From Camarhynchus parvulus (lineage: Eukaryota > Chordata > Aves > Passeriformes > Thraupidae): a stretch of DNA of 64,000 nucleotides. Shown here in pieces: positions 12,095 to 25,950 of the stretch. The DNA lies in the NCBI RefSeq assembly GCF_901933205.1, contig NC_044574.1:47897609-47961608 (forward strand), given 5' to 3'. The number at the start of each line of letters is the position of its first letter. Position 1 is the first letter of the stretch. The translations under genes and the position numbers were made by a program. The notes under the pieces are model-generated. The model was not told the DNA's origin. It searched no databases and saw only the letters and a list, made by a program, of their open reading frames with translations.

Positions 12095-13600
12095 GAATCA
12101 CAAAATTGTTTGAGTAGGAAAACACCTAAAGATTGTTGAATCAATAACCCAGCACTGCCAAATCCACCATTAACCCATGTCCCTAAGTGCCACCTCCTTA
12201 CATTTCTTTTAAACACCTGCAGCCATGGTGACACTACCACTTCCTTCTGCAGACTTTTCCAATGCTTAATGACTCTTTTTGTGAAGAAATTTTTTCTAAT
12301 ATCCAACCTAAGCCTGCCCTAGTGCAGCTTGAGGCTGTTTTCTCTTGTCCCATTGCTCGTTAAAGAGAGAAACCTCGCTGAAAGCTCCTTTCAGGTAGCT
12401 GTAGAGAGTGATAATGTCTCCCCCAAGCCTCCTTTTGCCCAGACTAAACAACCCCAGCTTCCTCAGATGCTCCTCATAAGACTTGGGCTCTAGAGGCTGT
12501 CTCCATTGCCCTTCTCTGGATGTGCTCCTGCTCCTTAACGTCCTTCTTGTAGTGAGGGACACTCGGGGTTTGGCCTCACCAGTTCCATGTACAAGGAGAG
12601 CAACCACTGCCCTGGTCCTGCTGGACATACTATTTCTGATACAGGCCAGGATACTGTTGGTGGTCTTAGCCACTTGGGAAAATGCTGCTCATGCTCAGCA
12701 CTCCCAGATGATTTTTTGCAGGGCAGTTTTGCAGCCACTCTGCCTCAAGCCTGTAGTTTTGTTGCATGGAACTGTTGTAACCCAGGGCAGGACCCTTGTT
12801 TAACCCTTCACCTTGTTGAACCTCATCCAAATGCCTTTGGACGATGGATGCAACCTGTCCAGATCCCTCTGCAGAGCTTCCATATCCTCCAGCAATCAAT
12901 ACTCTCATCCAAATGAGTGTCATCTGCAAACTGACTGGTGGTGTCCTCGATCCCCTTGTCCCAGTCATTGATAAAGATTTTAAACAGGGCTGACTCCAAT
13001 ACTGAGCTGTGGGGAACCTGACTAGTCATTATCTGTCAGCTGGAGGTAAATCCATTCCCCAATACCCCTTGGCCCCTGTCACCCAGCCAGTTTTTTCACC
13101 CAGTGAACAGTGCACCTGACCAAGCTGTGAGCATCCAGTTTCTCCAGGAGAATCCTGTGGGAATCTGTGACAAAGGCTTTAGTAAAGTTCAGTAAACAAC
13201 ATCTGTGTCCTTCCCCTTACTAGACAGGACTGCTGCTAAAGATAGGAAGTGATTTGGTGAGAATTTCCACCGGCTCCCTCAGCACCCTTGGGTGGATCCT
13301 ATCAGCTCCATAGGCTTGAGTGGGTCTAAAATGTGTATCAGGTTTCTGACCTTTGTCCTTTGGATTATGAGGCCTTCATTCTGCTCTGTGTCTTCCAGCT
13401 CAGGGGGCTGGGTACCCTCAGAAAAAATGTTAGTCATTATTAAAGACTGAGGCAAATAAGATATGAAGTACCTCAGCCTTTTTCTCAGGCTTTGTCACTC
13501 CTAATCCAGTAAAGGATGGAGGTTCTTAAGCTCTCTTTTTTGTTGCTGATGTATCTATAGAAACACTTTTTATTTTCTTTTATGGCAACAGCCACAGTAA
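12095..13600 (-). mobile_element. CR1 LINE, 5'-truncated, internally deleted
   Basis: A non-LTR retrotransposon of the CR1 clade, the dominant LINE of birds and other reptiles, oriented on the minus strand. The plus-strand start at about 12095 (AGAATCACAAAATTG, then a GGAAAA-type stretch) is the reverse complement of the typical CR1 3' tail with its ATTCTRTG end unit. Homology then runs through the 3' UTR, the C-terminal domain and the reverse-transcriptase coding region, fading at about 13600 (reading GTAGAAACACTTTTTATT-like sequence as in CR1). The 5' part is missing, as is usual for CR1. From remembered CR1 sequence, a block of a few hundred bases is absent at about 13218-13222. Frameshifts and stops show an old, dead copy. 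Boundaries are good to about 10-20 bases. Confidence 0.93.
12170..13600 (-). pseudogene. CR1 ORF2 (reverse transcriptase) remnant
   Basis: This is the decayed coding part of the CR1 copy. In full-length elements ORF2 carries an endonuclease followed by a reverse transcriptase that copies the element RNA at the target site. Visible here is the RT palm motif FADDT (FADD at 12919-12930, minus strand), preceded by an IFINDWDKGIE-like segment (about 12940-12975) that matches the usual lead-in. Next come an RLEAEWL...HLGVL segment (about 12680-12760), KSYEEHLRKLGLFSLGKRRL (about 12410-12480), and the C-terminal DIRKNFFTKRVIKHW (about 12260-12303). These pieces lie in different reading frames, so at least four frame changes are needed to join them. 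The endonuclease and N-terminal RT are absent or unreadable. It cannot encode an active enzyme. Confidence 0.9.
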
Positions 13601-16600
13601 TAAAGAACAATAGGAGCTGTCTTGTAGGGCAGATTGAAGTTTCAGTGCAGAACTAAGTGACACAGCAGGAAAAGAACACTGAGGCAAACACGTGTGTGAT
13701 GAAGAAAGTAAATATAAATGAGGTGACACTGACACTTCTCACTGAAGGTATGTTAGTGCTTAAATGGCTTCTGCAGTTTCCTTGAATGTTCGGAGCAGAA
13801 CAGTGTCTGCACTAGCAGACTCAATGCTGAGCTGCAGTTTAACACAAGCAAGCTGTCAGCTACTTAGTCACATCACAAATGCTCATATAAATACACCAAA
13901 ATGACCAAATTGGTCAGTGTCTGAAAAGTATCATGTAGGGGGGTTTATCAATCACAGGAGATAGGAGTGAACCCACAGTAATTGAATTGCTTGATGTGCT
14001 GCTTAATGATGTTATAAATTTGGTTATTGGAAAGGGGACTCACCAATAAAAAGATTATGTTCACACATGAACTGGAGTGAATTCAATTGCATGCAGCATA
14101 GGAAAAAACACAATGAAAGCATGAGATTGTTGGGTTTTTTTATTAGATGCCTTTCTGGCTTAATTATGAAATTCTAAAGAACCTCTAGATCTTCTTGAAA
14201 AATAATTTTTTTCACCAGTTGACCTTTATTTCCAGATATTTACTTACAATAATTATAGAATAGCACTGATAATTCCACTTCATGGTATTCTCTGACCTCC
14301 AGGTAAATCTTTCTTAAGTGTTTATTTTACAACATACTCATACATATGGATATCTCCATATTGTCTTAAGGGTCACAGAAATCAACTGAATTCCTTCTAC
14401 TGACATCAGCTGAAAGCGTAGAATACTAAAGGAGGCTCTAGATTGCCTCATTGTAGTTCCTACAAAGTATTACAGGAATGTAATAAAGTATAGGCAAAGT
14501 GTGGAATTGTGTTGAGTGGTACAAATTTCCAAAATTTGTGACTGGAATAATTAGGTAATTGGGCGTTTTGGTGTGTGGTTTTTTTTTTTTTCTTGTTTGT
14601 TTGTTTTTTGGTTAGCCGTTGTTTTAAATATGGCACACCATTTCATTTTCATATTGCTGGAAATATATTTGGAACTTTTGGAATTAATTGAAAAAACACT
14701 TGTTCTTTTATACCTTCAGGTGAATCTTTTATTTAGATGTATGCATCTTGACAAATGTTTTAGCTTCTGAGGTAATGCACTCATTCATCTACTGCTATTT
14801 ATTAATATAGCACTGGAACACTTTAGTCATAATATTATGACACCTAGTGTCCCTTTTTGTATTTTATTTATGAGCAAGGCAGTGCTATAATCTCATACAT
14901 TTAGGCAGTTTTAGGTCTGTCTTGTTTTGGTTTTGTTCATAAATGAGCCCTACAGCAGAGATGGTCATCCAACATGCATGGCAACTATCATTTTCAAAGA
15001 CTTCAGTGCTCGATTCCTTATTTGTAAGGAATAACAGGCCATAACAAGCAGGGAAAGCAAAAGGAAGATCTTACTACATGGTTTCCTTTACTGAAAGCTT
15101 TTATATTCCCCCCTAAAAGCCACCAGCCCTGCTTTCTCCATCCTCTGCCAAGGGAGCAATGGAACAGCAGAAGGCCCCTCAGTAAGGGAGGGTCGATGTG
15201 TGTCCCAAGGGGCCAAGTGTCTGCAAGTGTCCTGACAAGGAGTAGGCTGTAGGTTGTCATCACAATGACAAAGTGATGGCTTGCAACACCTGAGGACAAA
15301 CCAAATGGGTTCCAGGCCTGGTGACAATTATCATGTCCACTCCCTTTCACAATGAAATTTGTAGGCTGAGGAGGAGGCCAGAGAGTACTTTCTAAAAGCC
15401 CAAATGCTGGCTATACTTCAGTTGAATAGATTACACACATCAGTTGCAATCTTGCATTTGAATATTTCTACTTAACTTTTTTCAGGTAGTTTGTTGTGAA
15501 TTGCATGTTGTGTAAGTCCAGCATTTTTTCATGCTACTTCGTGTCTCATTAATTTTTATCTCTCAGTAGCAGAGAGAAGGAAGGTGGGGACTGTTTGCGG
15601 GATCTGGTGATGGTGGCAATGTTTGTTTTCAGTTGGCACACAGGTGCTATTGCTGAACATATTTCCAGACCTTAAGCTGACACTTTAATCAGCTCTCAAA
15701 TTTTTGGGTAAACAATTGACTAGAGTCGCTTGACAGTAGTACTGCTATTGTATTTTCTTACTCCAAGAACTCTCAGATTGGACTGGAGTCAGCCATGTTT
15801 GCTGTTGGAGTTCCCAGTGTTTGTTCAAAAAAGGAATATTCTGAGAGCACAAGAGGTCTGTTATCATTTTCATCTGCATACATAACTTTCAATGACTGTA
15901 TTGGGAAATACAGAGAGGGAACAGATTGCCTAAGAATGTCTGTCTTTAAAGCAATTAGTTTGATAAATGACCTGACTTGACTGGTCAGAAAGACAACAGA
16001 AGAGAGACTTATCTATGAAGAGGTACCAAACCACAGTGACCATTCAGGACTCCTCTGCATTGAAAAACATGTGAAGATTTTGTCTCTACAGTGCTTTATT
16101 TTTTCTGATACTAAGCTACGTATTGAAGGCTTTGAAGCAGTTGCTGTTATTCTCTGCTTTTAAAGCTAAGGGAAATGGAGGCAGGAAGCTTCTGGGGTTC
16201 TACAGATAGAGAAGTCATAGGGTCTTATCTGAGGAATTTCTGGGGGTTCTTCATTCAGTCACTGCTGGACAGTTGGTTACTCGGTTGAGTGGGGTGAGCA
16301 GCACCCCAAGTTACATATAGGTTATGCAGACGCAACAAATTCAGAGAGCATTCAACTTGGATGTCCTTCAGCTACTGTGGCTGAAGTCCACGGCGTTGTG
16401 CAAATGTCACATCAGACGACTCATGTCACTATCAGCCGTTGCTTCCATAGAAAACAATTGAAAATTAGTGATTTTAATGAGATTTTACACAAATAGGTCT
16501 GTGTTATCTGCTGCACAAAACTTAAAGGAATGCTGGGAATGAAGTCCTGTTTTCTGGTTTTCCCCCACTGGTTTCTCAAGAGGTCTTCAGATGCTCAGGA

Positions 16601-19600
16601 AAGACAAGTACTGTAAACAGTTAAGCATATAAATGACAACACACACTTAGTTTCTAACATCAATAAATAATGAAAAAGATATTTTAGTTTACATTTTCAT
16701 ATTTTCAAGGTTTCTACCAACAAAGCGGGTTTGTTTTTTTTTTTCTTTCCTGTCTGTGAAAGAACAGCTGGTTGTGTGAGATTGGTGCAATTCTTTGGTG
16801 AAATATTTTTCCATTGATGTATGGTGTTTAATAAAGAGTTGTTTTTCAACAAAAAAATGTAGTCATCCCCTTAGAATTTTTCAGGGAAAAAGCACCAAAC
16901 ACACAAATCTGTAACCATGGTTCTTAAAATAGAAAGTTCAGCTTAATTTCAGCATTTTGATATTATAACCTCAAATTTCAAAATAAAAGTGCAGAAAAAA
17001 ACACTTTAAAAATGTTAACTTTTAAGTTGCTAGGAAATGAATATGTTTTCCTTTCTATTTGGGACAAATTCCAGGGTGTTCAGGTTTTCTCTGGAGGATA
17101 AATCCTGAGCCTAAACCGGTAGAGGATGGTTTAATCTTGAACATTCAAGTTTGTATTCAAGAAAATGCTTGCTTTATATAAAATTGTGGAATAATTGCTA
17201 CTGGTCTGCGTGCAGCTTGTAATTTTGTGAGCCTCTAAGAATATCTCTACTTCAATTTGAGTCAGTGATAAGAGTTTTGAAATATGATATTTGTCATTTA
17301 ACAACACAGGGAAACACAGGGGAAGAGAGGTGTAGTTTCCCATGAAATGCAGGAGGACCCGTAGTGTTGCATAGTAAGCTGAACATTACATTTTTTAAAA
17401 GCCAGATTTTCAATTCTTATCCCTATTCTTCTCTTATCCCTTCCTCTTTGCTGTGGCACCACTTAGATGAGGCTTTCAAGCAATTCCAGCAACAAATGCA
17501 AATATAATAATACATCGAAAGAGGATTTTTCAAGAGAGATTTTGGTTCCTGAGTTCCTCACTTTTCTCTTGAACACGTCGTGTACTTTGATTCTTCCTCC
17601 TTGGTTTTGTCTGTTCTAAGTTTAGCTCATGATAACCTCTTACTATTAGAGAAACCTGAGTGGTAAATTGTAGGGTCCCAGGAGGTTGCAAAAATCTGTT
17701 CATCAGGATCTCATGACATAACAAGGTGTTTACAGAATTGTGAGTTTAGGCGCAAAATCTTTGTCAGCCAAACGAGATGGGGACTTACACATTGCAGGTT
17801 TTGTGTATTTGTGTCAAAAATGTGTAAATGAACACAAATTTCTTTCCAAAAGAGTTATGGCTCATCCAAGGCTCAATGCTCTCTCTGTGTTTCTTACTGA
17901 ATCAACTTACTGCCATGGCATTTCCTTACTAGATTTGCACTTGCAAGCTGAAACATGATTTAAAACTGAAAACCACATCTATATGACAAGTTATTTTACT
18001 TCTGCCTGTGACACCATAGATCAAGACCTGTTTTTTTTCTGTTCTGGTGGTTTTTTTGTTTGCTTGTTTTTTTGAAAGGGGAGAGAAATGTTCACCAGTA
18101 GAAATCCAGTACAACTTCATACCCAACAGTATAAGATTTTTACTCTCGCTCATGATGCTTGTCCTTCTGTGGACAGCCTAATTATTTGCTTTTCTTTAGT
18201 TTGGGCCTTACCTCCTTTTGGCTTCTTGTGTGTTTTTTTCTTCTCAGCTAGACTGTTCATTAAGTTGCAACTAAAATCATGAATGCATGTTTAGATCCCC
18301 AAACCTCTTTACATCTGGAGTGTATTCACTGCTTTTTTTTTTTTTTTAAATAAGCTTATCTCCAGTCATCAACGTGATGTCTATTTATGGATAGAGGCTG
18401 GCTCCTTTCTCAGTCAATATGAGTTTTGCTATTGTCTTCAGTGGAAGTTAGGGTTGTGCACTTGAACATAAAAAGTTTGATGGAGTCTTTAACTAAGTTT
18501 GTGAAAATCATTAGAGGATGATAACCTTTCATCCCTCCTGACCTCTGCTGGATTTTGAACTGGCTACCTAAAGGTTAAAAATTCTGTATTCCTTTTGCAA
18601 TGCTTTGATCCAGGAAGCCCATTTTATTTTCAAATCCTTTAAATTTCCCGTTTTCTGGCTTCATTTTAAATGGTGGTGGGTAGTTCTTCTGCTTTAATTT
18701 CCTGCTCGTCTTTCTTCCCCATTCATCCCCTCTAAACAAGGTTGCTAGTGAGATTCAGTCTGGTTATTAGGCAGCCTTGCTGTAACATTCCCTTTGAGGC
18801 TTTGTCTTCTCTAGAGTAGACAAGAGAAGATCTTTGTGCAGAAGAAGTCTTGGATAATGCAGTTTTGTGTGTTGAGAAACACTTGAATAAATCCTATACC
18901 TTGGGGTTTAGCACAGTTTGGAATCTGGTAAAAACATCCATTGAGAAATTAGGCAAATGGGTGTTAAACTGACTTGAGGTAAAGGCAAGGAAATGTGAGT
19001 TAAGCCGTTCTGATATTTAAAAAGTTTCTCACAAATCTTGTGAAAAAATCTTATCAGTACTTGGGCAATTCTCAATCCTGCTATGCAACCTATACACTGA
19101 TATCAAGGTCCCTGCCTATGTTTTACACATCAGAGATTAGGTCTGAGGTTTGGTTATTCTGAATTAAGGGACAAATTTCTCATTTCTTTCCACAGAGTTA
19201 GGAAAAGAGGCTTTCTGATCCACACAGTTGAGCTGTTCTGGGATAAAAGTCTTCTTGTTGGATTGCAAGGGTTTTAAAAAAAATGAACTCCGCTTTCAAT
19301 TTTACCTGAGAAACTTTTTGGGGTCAAACTTGCTTTATTTACTTTGAATTCCAGATTAAGATGGAAAACTGCAGTGAAAGGTGCTCAGTCTCTCTAGGAT
19401 TCCCACCTGCCTTTAGTCTGGATTAAAGTTTGGGTAAATTGTTAATTTTCCTGCACTCTTTGGTTTATCCTATTGTAGAACCGGAACAACTTATATTGGA
19501 TCAGCAGGTTTTAACTGCTTTCTAGCTTTAAAGTGTCCTGAACTCAAACCCAGATGCTAACACTAGCAAAGTCTCAAAAGCTTGAATACACATTTGGATT

Positions 19601-22600
19601 CAAAGACAAATGTTGTGACTTGTATTAATTTTAAAATATCCTGGCTAAGCCTATCTTTCCTTCTCCAACACTCCGTAATTTCATTAGGAAAACCACCTAC
19701 TTAAACTTGTTAATGAAAAATGCAAATGAATTAAAAGTTATGACTCTTTTTTCTTTCTTCTCTGCTGTGTGTTGATTCTTCCCTAGTGTGTTGATTTATT
19801 GAAAATGAAGTGCTCTTTTTCCAGTATTCTGTCCTCACAACTGGAAAATCCTATCTGATATTTGTTAACAAATTGATCACTCCATTAACAGTTTTAAGCT
19901 CTGAGTTTGACTCTTAAGTGTCCAAGTAAATCCTAGACCCCAAGGCTGACTCCATTTATCTATCATTGATGTTTTAACATGTTCATTCACCATTGTACTG
20001 GGAAATACAAGGGGTTGGGGTAATCATCAGTAAGCCACCACCTCTAATGCCTTTTTTAGCCATGAAAGATTCTTATATCTTTTAAACATCTTATTGCTAC
20101 TAATCTTTTTAACCTTTCCACTAATTGCTTCTAAAATCTGGAAGGCAGTTGTTCAGATAAATCCTCTTTTATTGAGGTAAAGGTAGCCTTCTTCTGGTGA
20201 CTACAGCAGCCTGCTGGAGCTATGAACAGTAGCAATTTGCTTTCTTGGCTATAGATGGAGGAGCTAAAGGGTAATGATAATACAGCTGGTAAAAATGGAA
20301 GTTCTGGTAAATAATTTTCATCTTATTTTTTTATTATAAAGAAGAAAAAAAATTGAAAAAATATTTATAAACATATAGAAGGGCTTGTTCTTTGGACAGT
20401 GATTTTTACAAACCATTAACCTGAATCAACTATTTGCATGTTAAACTAAAGCTCTGAAGAGAAGATGTAAATATTCCAGATATTATTTGCTCTTCAATAG
20501 GAAGCATTGAAGAGGTGTGAATTTTTTCTTTTTCCTTGTTTTGCTTTTCTTTTAGTAGCCAATCAAATCTAATGAACTTTAGCATTGTCTGAAGTCATTG
20601 AACTATCATTTGTGCAAGTAAACTGTCTCATTCCATGCAAAAGGAAATCCTTTACACAAGTGTAGCCTAGTTTTACTCTTTAATCAGACTTAAACAGGAC
20701 ACCAAAGGCAGTGACGTTATCTTATATCCCAGAAAAACACAGAATGGGATGGGTGGGATTTCTTTGAAGTATCACAGTATCTACTTCTTCAGTTAGTCAC
20801 ATTCCCATTAATAACATTGCTTGAACAAAACCAAGGCTAGGTGATTTATATAGTGGAATGCTGCTTAGCCTGTCTCAGGTTCAGTAAATGTTTCACTGCA
20901 CAGTAAAGTTACTGTGGCAGTACCCCGTAGCAGTTTTTAAGTACAATTTTGCATGTTGCTGCTTTGTGAAGGCAGGGTGGGTGCTTACTGTTAGTAAAGG
21001 TGAGGGAACTGATGCAGGAAAATCCCTCTTAAATTATTTACGAAAATGTTCCCTTTGGTTTAATTGCCTTTCAAGAGTTGCTACTCAAACTAAAGTTTGT
21101 TTTAATGGTAACACCTCCAAAAGCCTTTTATAGCAAAAGACAGTGTTAGGGATTTTAAATGCTCTTTTGTCATTTTTCTGTAGGTCTAATCAGTAAATAA
21201 CAAATTGACAGAAGAGGCAAAGGAGCCGTCTTTGATTCTAGACGGATGATTAGAAATGAAGATCTTAAAAATTCTAGGTGTAAGCATGACAATTTTTGAA
21301 CTTGCATAAGGAAGAAGAAACAATTAGGAGGAATAAGAAACATTTGCATCTTTTTACTTGGCAGCTTAATTTCTGCATGTTTGTTTGTACCTCATCTAAC
21401 TTGTGAAGGTTTTGCAGACTGTCACTTGATACATTCATCAATCCTGTCCAGAGCTGCTAATGTTTTCTTAACTGAATTTTTAAAGGTCTCTAGTCAGTCA
21501 ACAGCTCTGCCTCAAACAAACCCTCTCAAGTTTGGATTTCTTGCAATTTAAAGGTGCAATACAGGCAACTTCAAAAGCCTAGAGATTTCTTTTGTTTGAC
21601 AGACTTCACAATATTGGAGGAGAGTCACAGAAAATCCCCTTTATATAATATCAGACATAATTCATGGAAGAATCAAGCCAATAAACCTGCCATAGGAAGA
21701 GAGGCAGCTTCTCTGCTGTGTTCCATCCCCTTCTGCATTGATCTGGGAGAACAGGAGTGATTAGTTTTGTGAACATAAACTTACACAGTTGATATCATTT
21801 TGGGACATAAGTCATTGCTGGTACACAAGCCCTTTGTTTGGAGGCAAATAAAAGTGTGATATTGAAAAATATACAAGTTAGAGGATTTACACAACTACTG
21901 CCCTTTTGAACCTGATGCTTTACAGAATGAATAAGGCTTAACCCAAACTGTGCTTCAGTCTCTGCTGTATATGTCAAGTATCTGCTAATGTCTGCTGAGG
22001 GCTGATTCATTCCTGTTTTCATATGTACCTCTCCTACCATAAAAATGCAGGACTTCTCAAGCTAGCTTGGGACTCAGCTGTGGCCTTTCCTCATAGACTT
22101 GAGATTTTATGGTTTTGTAATTTCTAGGGGGGAGGAAAGAAATGTTGCACCTTTTTTGTCATATTGCCCAAAATGAAACTATTCTAGGCCAATAAATTGA
22201 ACATAGGTATTACAGAATTGTCTCTTGTAAAATTAGGAGATGGGTCAGGGTATTCATTCAAACTTTTTGAAGTTTCTCAGTGTTTTGACATATCTAACAA
22301 AATCCTACACATTGTATAAAGCTGGAAAGATATCATGGAAACCAGAGATGTTAACAAAATAAAACAATAATAACTGAAGTGCAAGTTTAAACAAGTGATG
22401 AAGCTAGTATAAAATACTCAAATACACAGTATACTGCATTGCTTATGATTGCTTTAGGGGAAGAAGAATTATAGCCATCTATGCCTTTAAAAGTCAGGTA
22501 AATGGGATCTTTCACCATGATAACTGAGTGGCCAGAAAAGAGGAGCAAAATGGTAGTGCATGCGGAGTTCAAGTCCTACCAAAAGGCACTGGGGTTAAAC

Positions 22601-25600
22601 TTTGGGTATATTGCCCACTGTTTAGACATGAACTACTCAAAAGAAAGATACAGAAGTTTAAAATAACAGCATGCAGGTTTCTTTATAGAATTTAAAGAAT
22701 GAAAAACACTTGAAAAAATATCAGCAGGCAGGGGCAGGAAGAACAAACGGTAACCAAATTGGTTCCTGTGACAAACCATAACATTTACTTTAAAGCATCA
22801 GCATGCTAGTCAGTAAAAGTCAAGCTACTACTCTTTTAATAGATCCCAGGCCTTCTTAAACTCACTGGTCTGCAAGTATTACCCAGGTCAAGAGCAGGTC
22901 AAAAAGTGAAAACCCATGTGAAAGTAAACTTTAAATATCTGCTTTTGAAGAGCTATAGCAGAATGTCTCTGCTATAGTAAATATATTTCCTCTGTTTATA
23001 TGGTATTATACAGTGTACTGAACTTACAAAATTGATTCTTTCCGCATTGTTTGTTCACTTAGAAATTAAGAATCTCCCTCATTAGAATTTTGTATAAGCC
23101 AAATTTATTTTACTCTTAAGGTTGTGGGGATTTAATTTTAATTGTCGTGGCATTTGACTAGATTTTTTTACAGACAATATCACCATTACTTACTTTAACT
23201 TCCATTCCATTTACCAGACCACGTCTCTCAGTTAAAGACCTCTTTTTTAACTATGTGTATACAAGTGCACTTAGGCAAGCTGGATTTCTAGCCATGCTAC
23301 CTGATGATAATACAACATCAAGATCCAGGGAGCTGAAAATAAAATCCTGGGCTTAATTCCAAAATTTCAGACAATACTGCAGTGATACAAGGTATATTTT
23401 AAAAATCCCTCTTCCCTATTTTACATTGCTGGAATACCATAAGTTTTGTTTTGGTGCGTTTAATTTTTTGTTTTCCTTAAAGATTTAAAAATATCAGTGT
23501 TGTACGTTGGCATTTTCAATTTGTGGTCTGATTCCTATTTAGAATTGATGTCTTCTTTGAGCTCCACAGAGTAAGGAGAATGTGACTCCCTGTCTTGAAT
23601 TTATTTGCCTAGTAGAATGTGTATTAATTTGGTCTGCAATACACTTGCTTCAGCTTTTGCTGGAGTGAAAGGTCATAGTCTGAAGCTGGTTTTCATTTTG
23701 TTTTATATGTGTTAATGTAATACCTTATGAATTACCCTGGATTTTTTTTTTCTGACAGCTAAAAAGCACAATCATTTTTCCTTCCAGGAGGACTGAAATT
23801 CCTATTTGGGAGATGATTTAAATTGTTTTCTCCCATCTTTTACTCCTTCATATATAAGTAGTGAGTGAGATTCTGGTTCTGTTTAAGTTGGTGGCAAGGC
23901 TCCCATGGATTTCCATTGGGCTGGGATATTACTAACTGTTACTGTAGTTGTCAGGGCTGTTGCGCTTACACATGAGACTTTTGCCTGCTCAATAAAATAG
24001 CACAGATCTGAAATGAGCTGAGCTGTTTTGTTGTTCCACAAGGGCCCATTCTGCTGTTGTTATGGAACAGAAGTCCCAATAAAGGGACTTCCTAGTTTTT
24101 CAAGGATGATGAGGCTTAAGAGGAGGAAAAATAATGTAAACTCTGCCTTTCATGCAGTTGTCTTCAAGTTTGATGCAAATTTATGCTAAACATATGTCTG
24201 ATATAAGACAACAAAATGTGAAATTGTAAGTGATGGGGCAGATACAACCTGCCTTTGAGATTTCTGTTTTGCCTCTAGCTCTCTTGGTATTCAAATAATG
24301 ATATGTGGTTTTTTATTGGTTGGGAAGAAGTTGACTGGATGGATACCTAGGGAGGTAGATATTATACTAGAAAATATATTATTTTGTCTTGCTTGTTGCT
24401 ATTTTTGAAAGCTGTGATGCTGCAGGTGTTTAAAATAAGAACCTGTGCACTTGCAAATTAAATGTCCAGAAAGTAGGGAGGAAACTGAAGTTCAGACAGA
24501 AATTTGGGTCAAGGAACTGTTCTGTGTTTAGAAGAATAGAGTAAAAAGCCAGAACCAGACATAAGTGGATGAATCCAGACTGCTGCACAAGATGCTTCTG
24601 ATAAAAATTACACTTACCTGCCTTCAGTGCATTTTGGGGAAAAACTCCACCATTAATTTTGCTTCTCCAAATGCAGAATGAAGTGCAGAATAGAAGTTCC
24701 CATGTAAATGATGGGACCTCAATGAGGAAGAAGGTCTTTCTTGGGGACATATATAATTTGTATAAGGTCAATTAGTTTTGCACCTTTTCACTACTAACCT
24801 TAGTCCCCCTTGAGATGGTTGGCTTTTTTTTCCACTTTTTTTCCAGTGAAGCTGGATCTTCTCTTTTATGTCTGTACTGCATTCAGTTTTCACCATTTCA
24901 ATATAGAGAACAAATTTCAAAAATACATGTAAGATTCATAGCAATATGTTGGTACTGTATGTGGGCTTTTCTAAAGGAAAGGGTTATTAAAATGCTAGCT
25001 GGGACTCAGGAAGTTGTTTCATCTCCTTGCTCCATCACAGATATTTATGTGAACTTAGATAGATACTGCTCAGGTCAGCATTGCAGAGCCTAAGTGATAT
25101 AGGAACTGAAATATCTCAGGAGAAAAGCCCAGCAGTATGTAAAATGAGAGCTGGAATCTGAGCTCTTGAACCAAGCACCATGTCTCTGCAATCCCTGCAG
25201 AGTGGCTGCTGCACCCTGCATGCTTTTACAGACCCCCCTGGCAACTTGGTGGGCAGCTGGGCAACCTTAAACTGCCCAAGTGTTTGCACCAGGAATGCAC
25301 TTTCATAACAAAGTCAGTAGTGCAGGCTATGCTTGGGTGAGACAAACCCAGTCTTCAGCTGCACAGGGATGCTCAGTGGGCTCTGACACAACAGGCTCTA
25401 TCCAAACTGCAAGGGCAACACCACCTTTCCCTCAAATTTCAGTCAGGAGGAGACAGAGCTGCTGACAGCAGTGTGCACTGACTCCTTGCACCATGGATGG
25501 CTGGTCAGAGCCCCTTCCTCCCTCTGTGGAAATGTAGCAATGATTCTTCTTGAATTTAGAGAAAAGTAGTGAAGATAAATAAAGGAAAGTTTATTACAGT

Positions 25601-25928
25601 ATTGAGAGTCATATTGGTCATACAGCATTCCAGTAGTACCAAAAACATCTAGGTGACTTTGGACAACTGATCAGAGTGACCTTTAGAAATCACCTGATTT
25701 TGGAGAACACATCAACCAGGTGTGGACAGCAACACAGAAATGAAAACAGATGGAATCGTTAATTGTCTGTGAAAGCTGGTAATTTTAAAGTCTCTGTATG
25801 CACATGCTGACCAGCTGTACTATCTGTGTTACGCTGCAGAGTCCCAAAGCAGGTACCCAAGTACAGCACTTGTCCTCATAAAAGACCTCACTCTCTGGTA
25901 ATGTAGTTGTCTCCTAAAGTTTTTTTTT
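13601..25928. other. Long non-coding stretch, nothing recognised
   Basis: Over 12 kb of AT-rich DNA with no recognisable exon, RNA gene or repeat family. T-rich runs occur near 14579-14591, 16735-16744 and 18333-18347. A short stretch at about 20739-20765 vaguely resembles a CR1 tail but is too short to call. Either intergenic desert or deep intron. Confidence 0.55.
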
Positions 25929-25950
25929 GGGTGGGGTGGGGGGACTGGGG
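25929..25950 (+). other. G-quadruplex motif
   Basis: Four G runs with very short loops: GGG-T-GGGG-T-GGGGGG-ACT-GGGG. Loops of 1, 1 and 3 bases are the kind expected to give a stable parallel quadruplex. It sits directly after a T run (25921-25928) in otherwise G-poor DNA. No gene or promoter was recognised beside it. Confidence 0.6.

Noticed and set aside
12483..12916. Overlapping plus-strand open frames inside the CR1
   Set aside because: They are antisense shadows of the decayed CR1 reverse-transcriptase region.
16145..16185. TTTAAAGCTAAGGGAAATGGAGGCAG resembling an antisense MIR tail
   Set aside because: Matches only one block, with several mismatches; no second block present.
20739..20775. 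CACAGAATGGGATGGGTGGGATTT resembling a CR1 tail
   Set aside because: Only about 25 bases fit and the following sequence diverges completely; too short to call.
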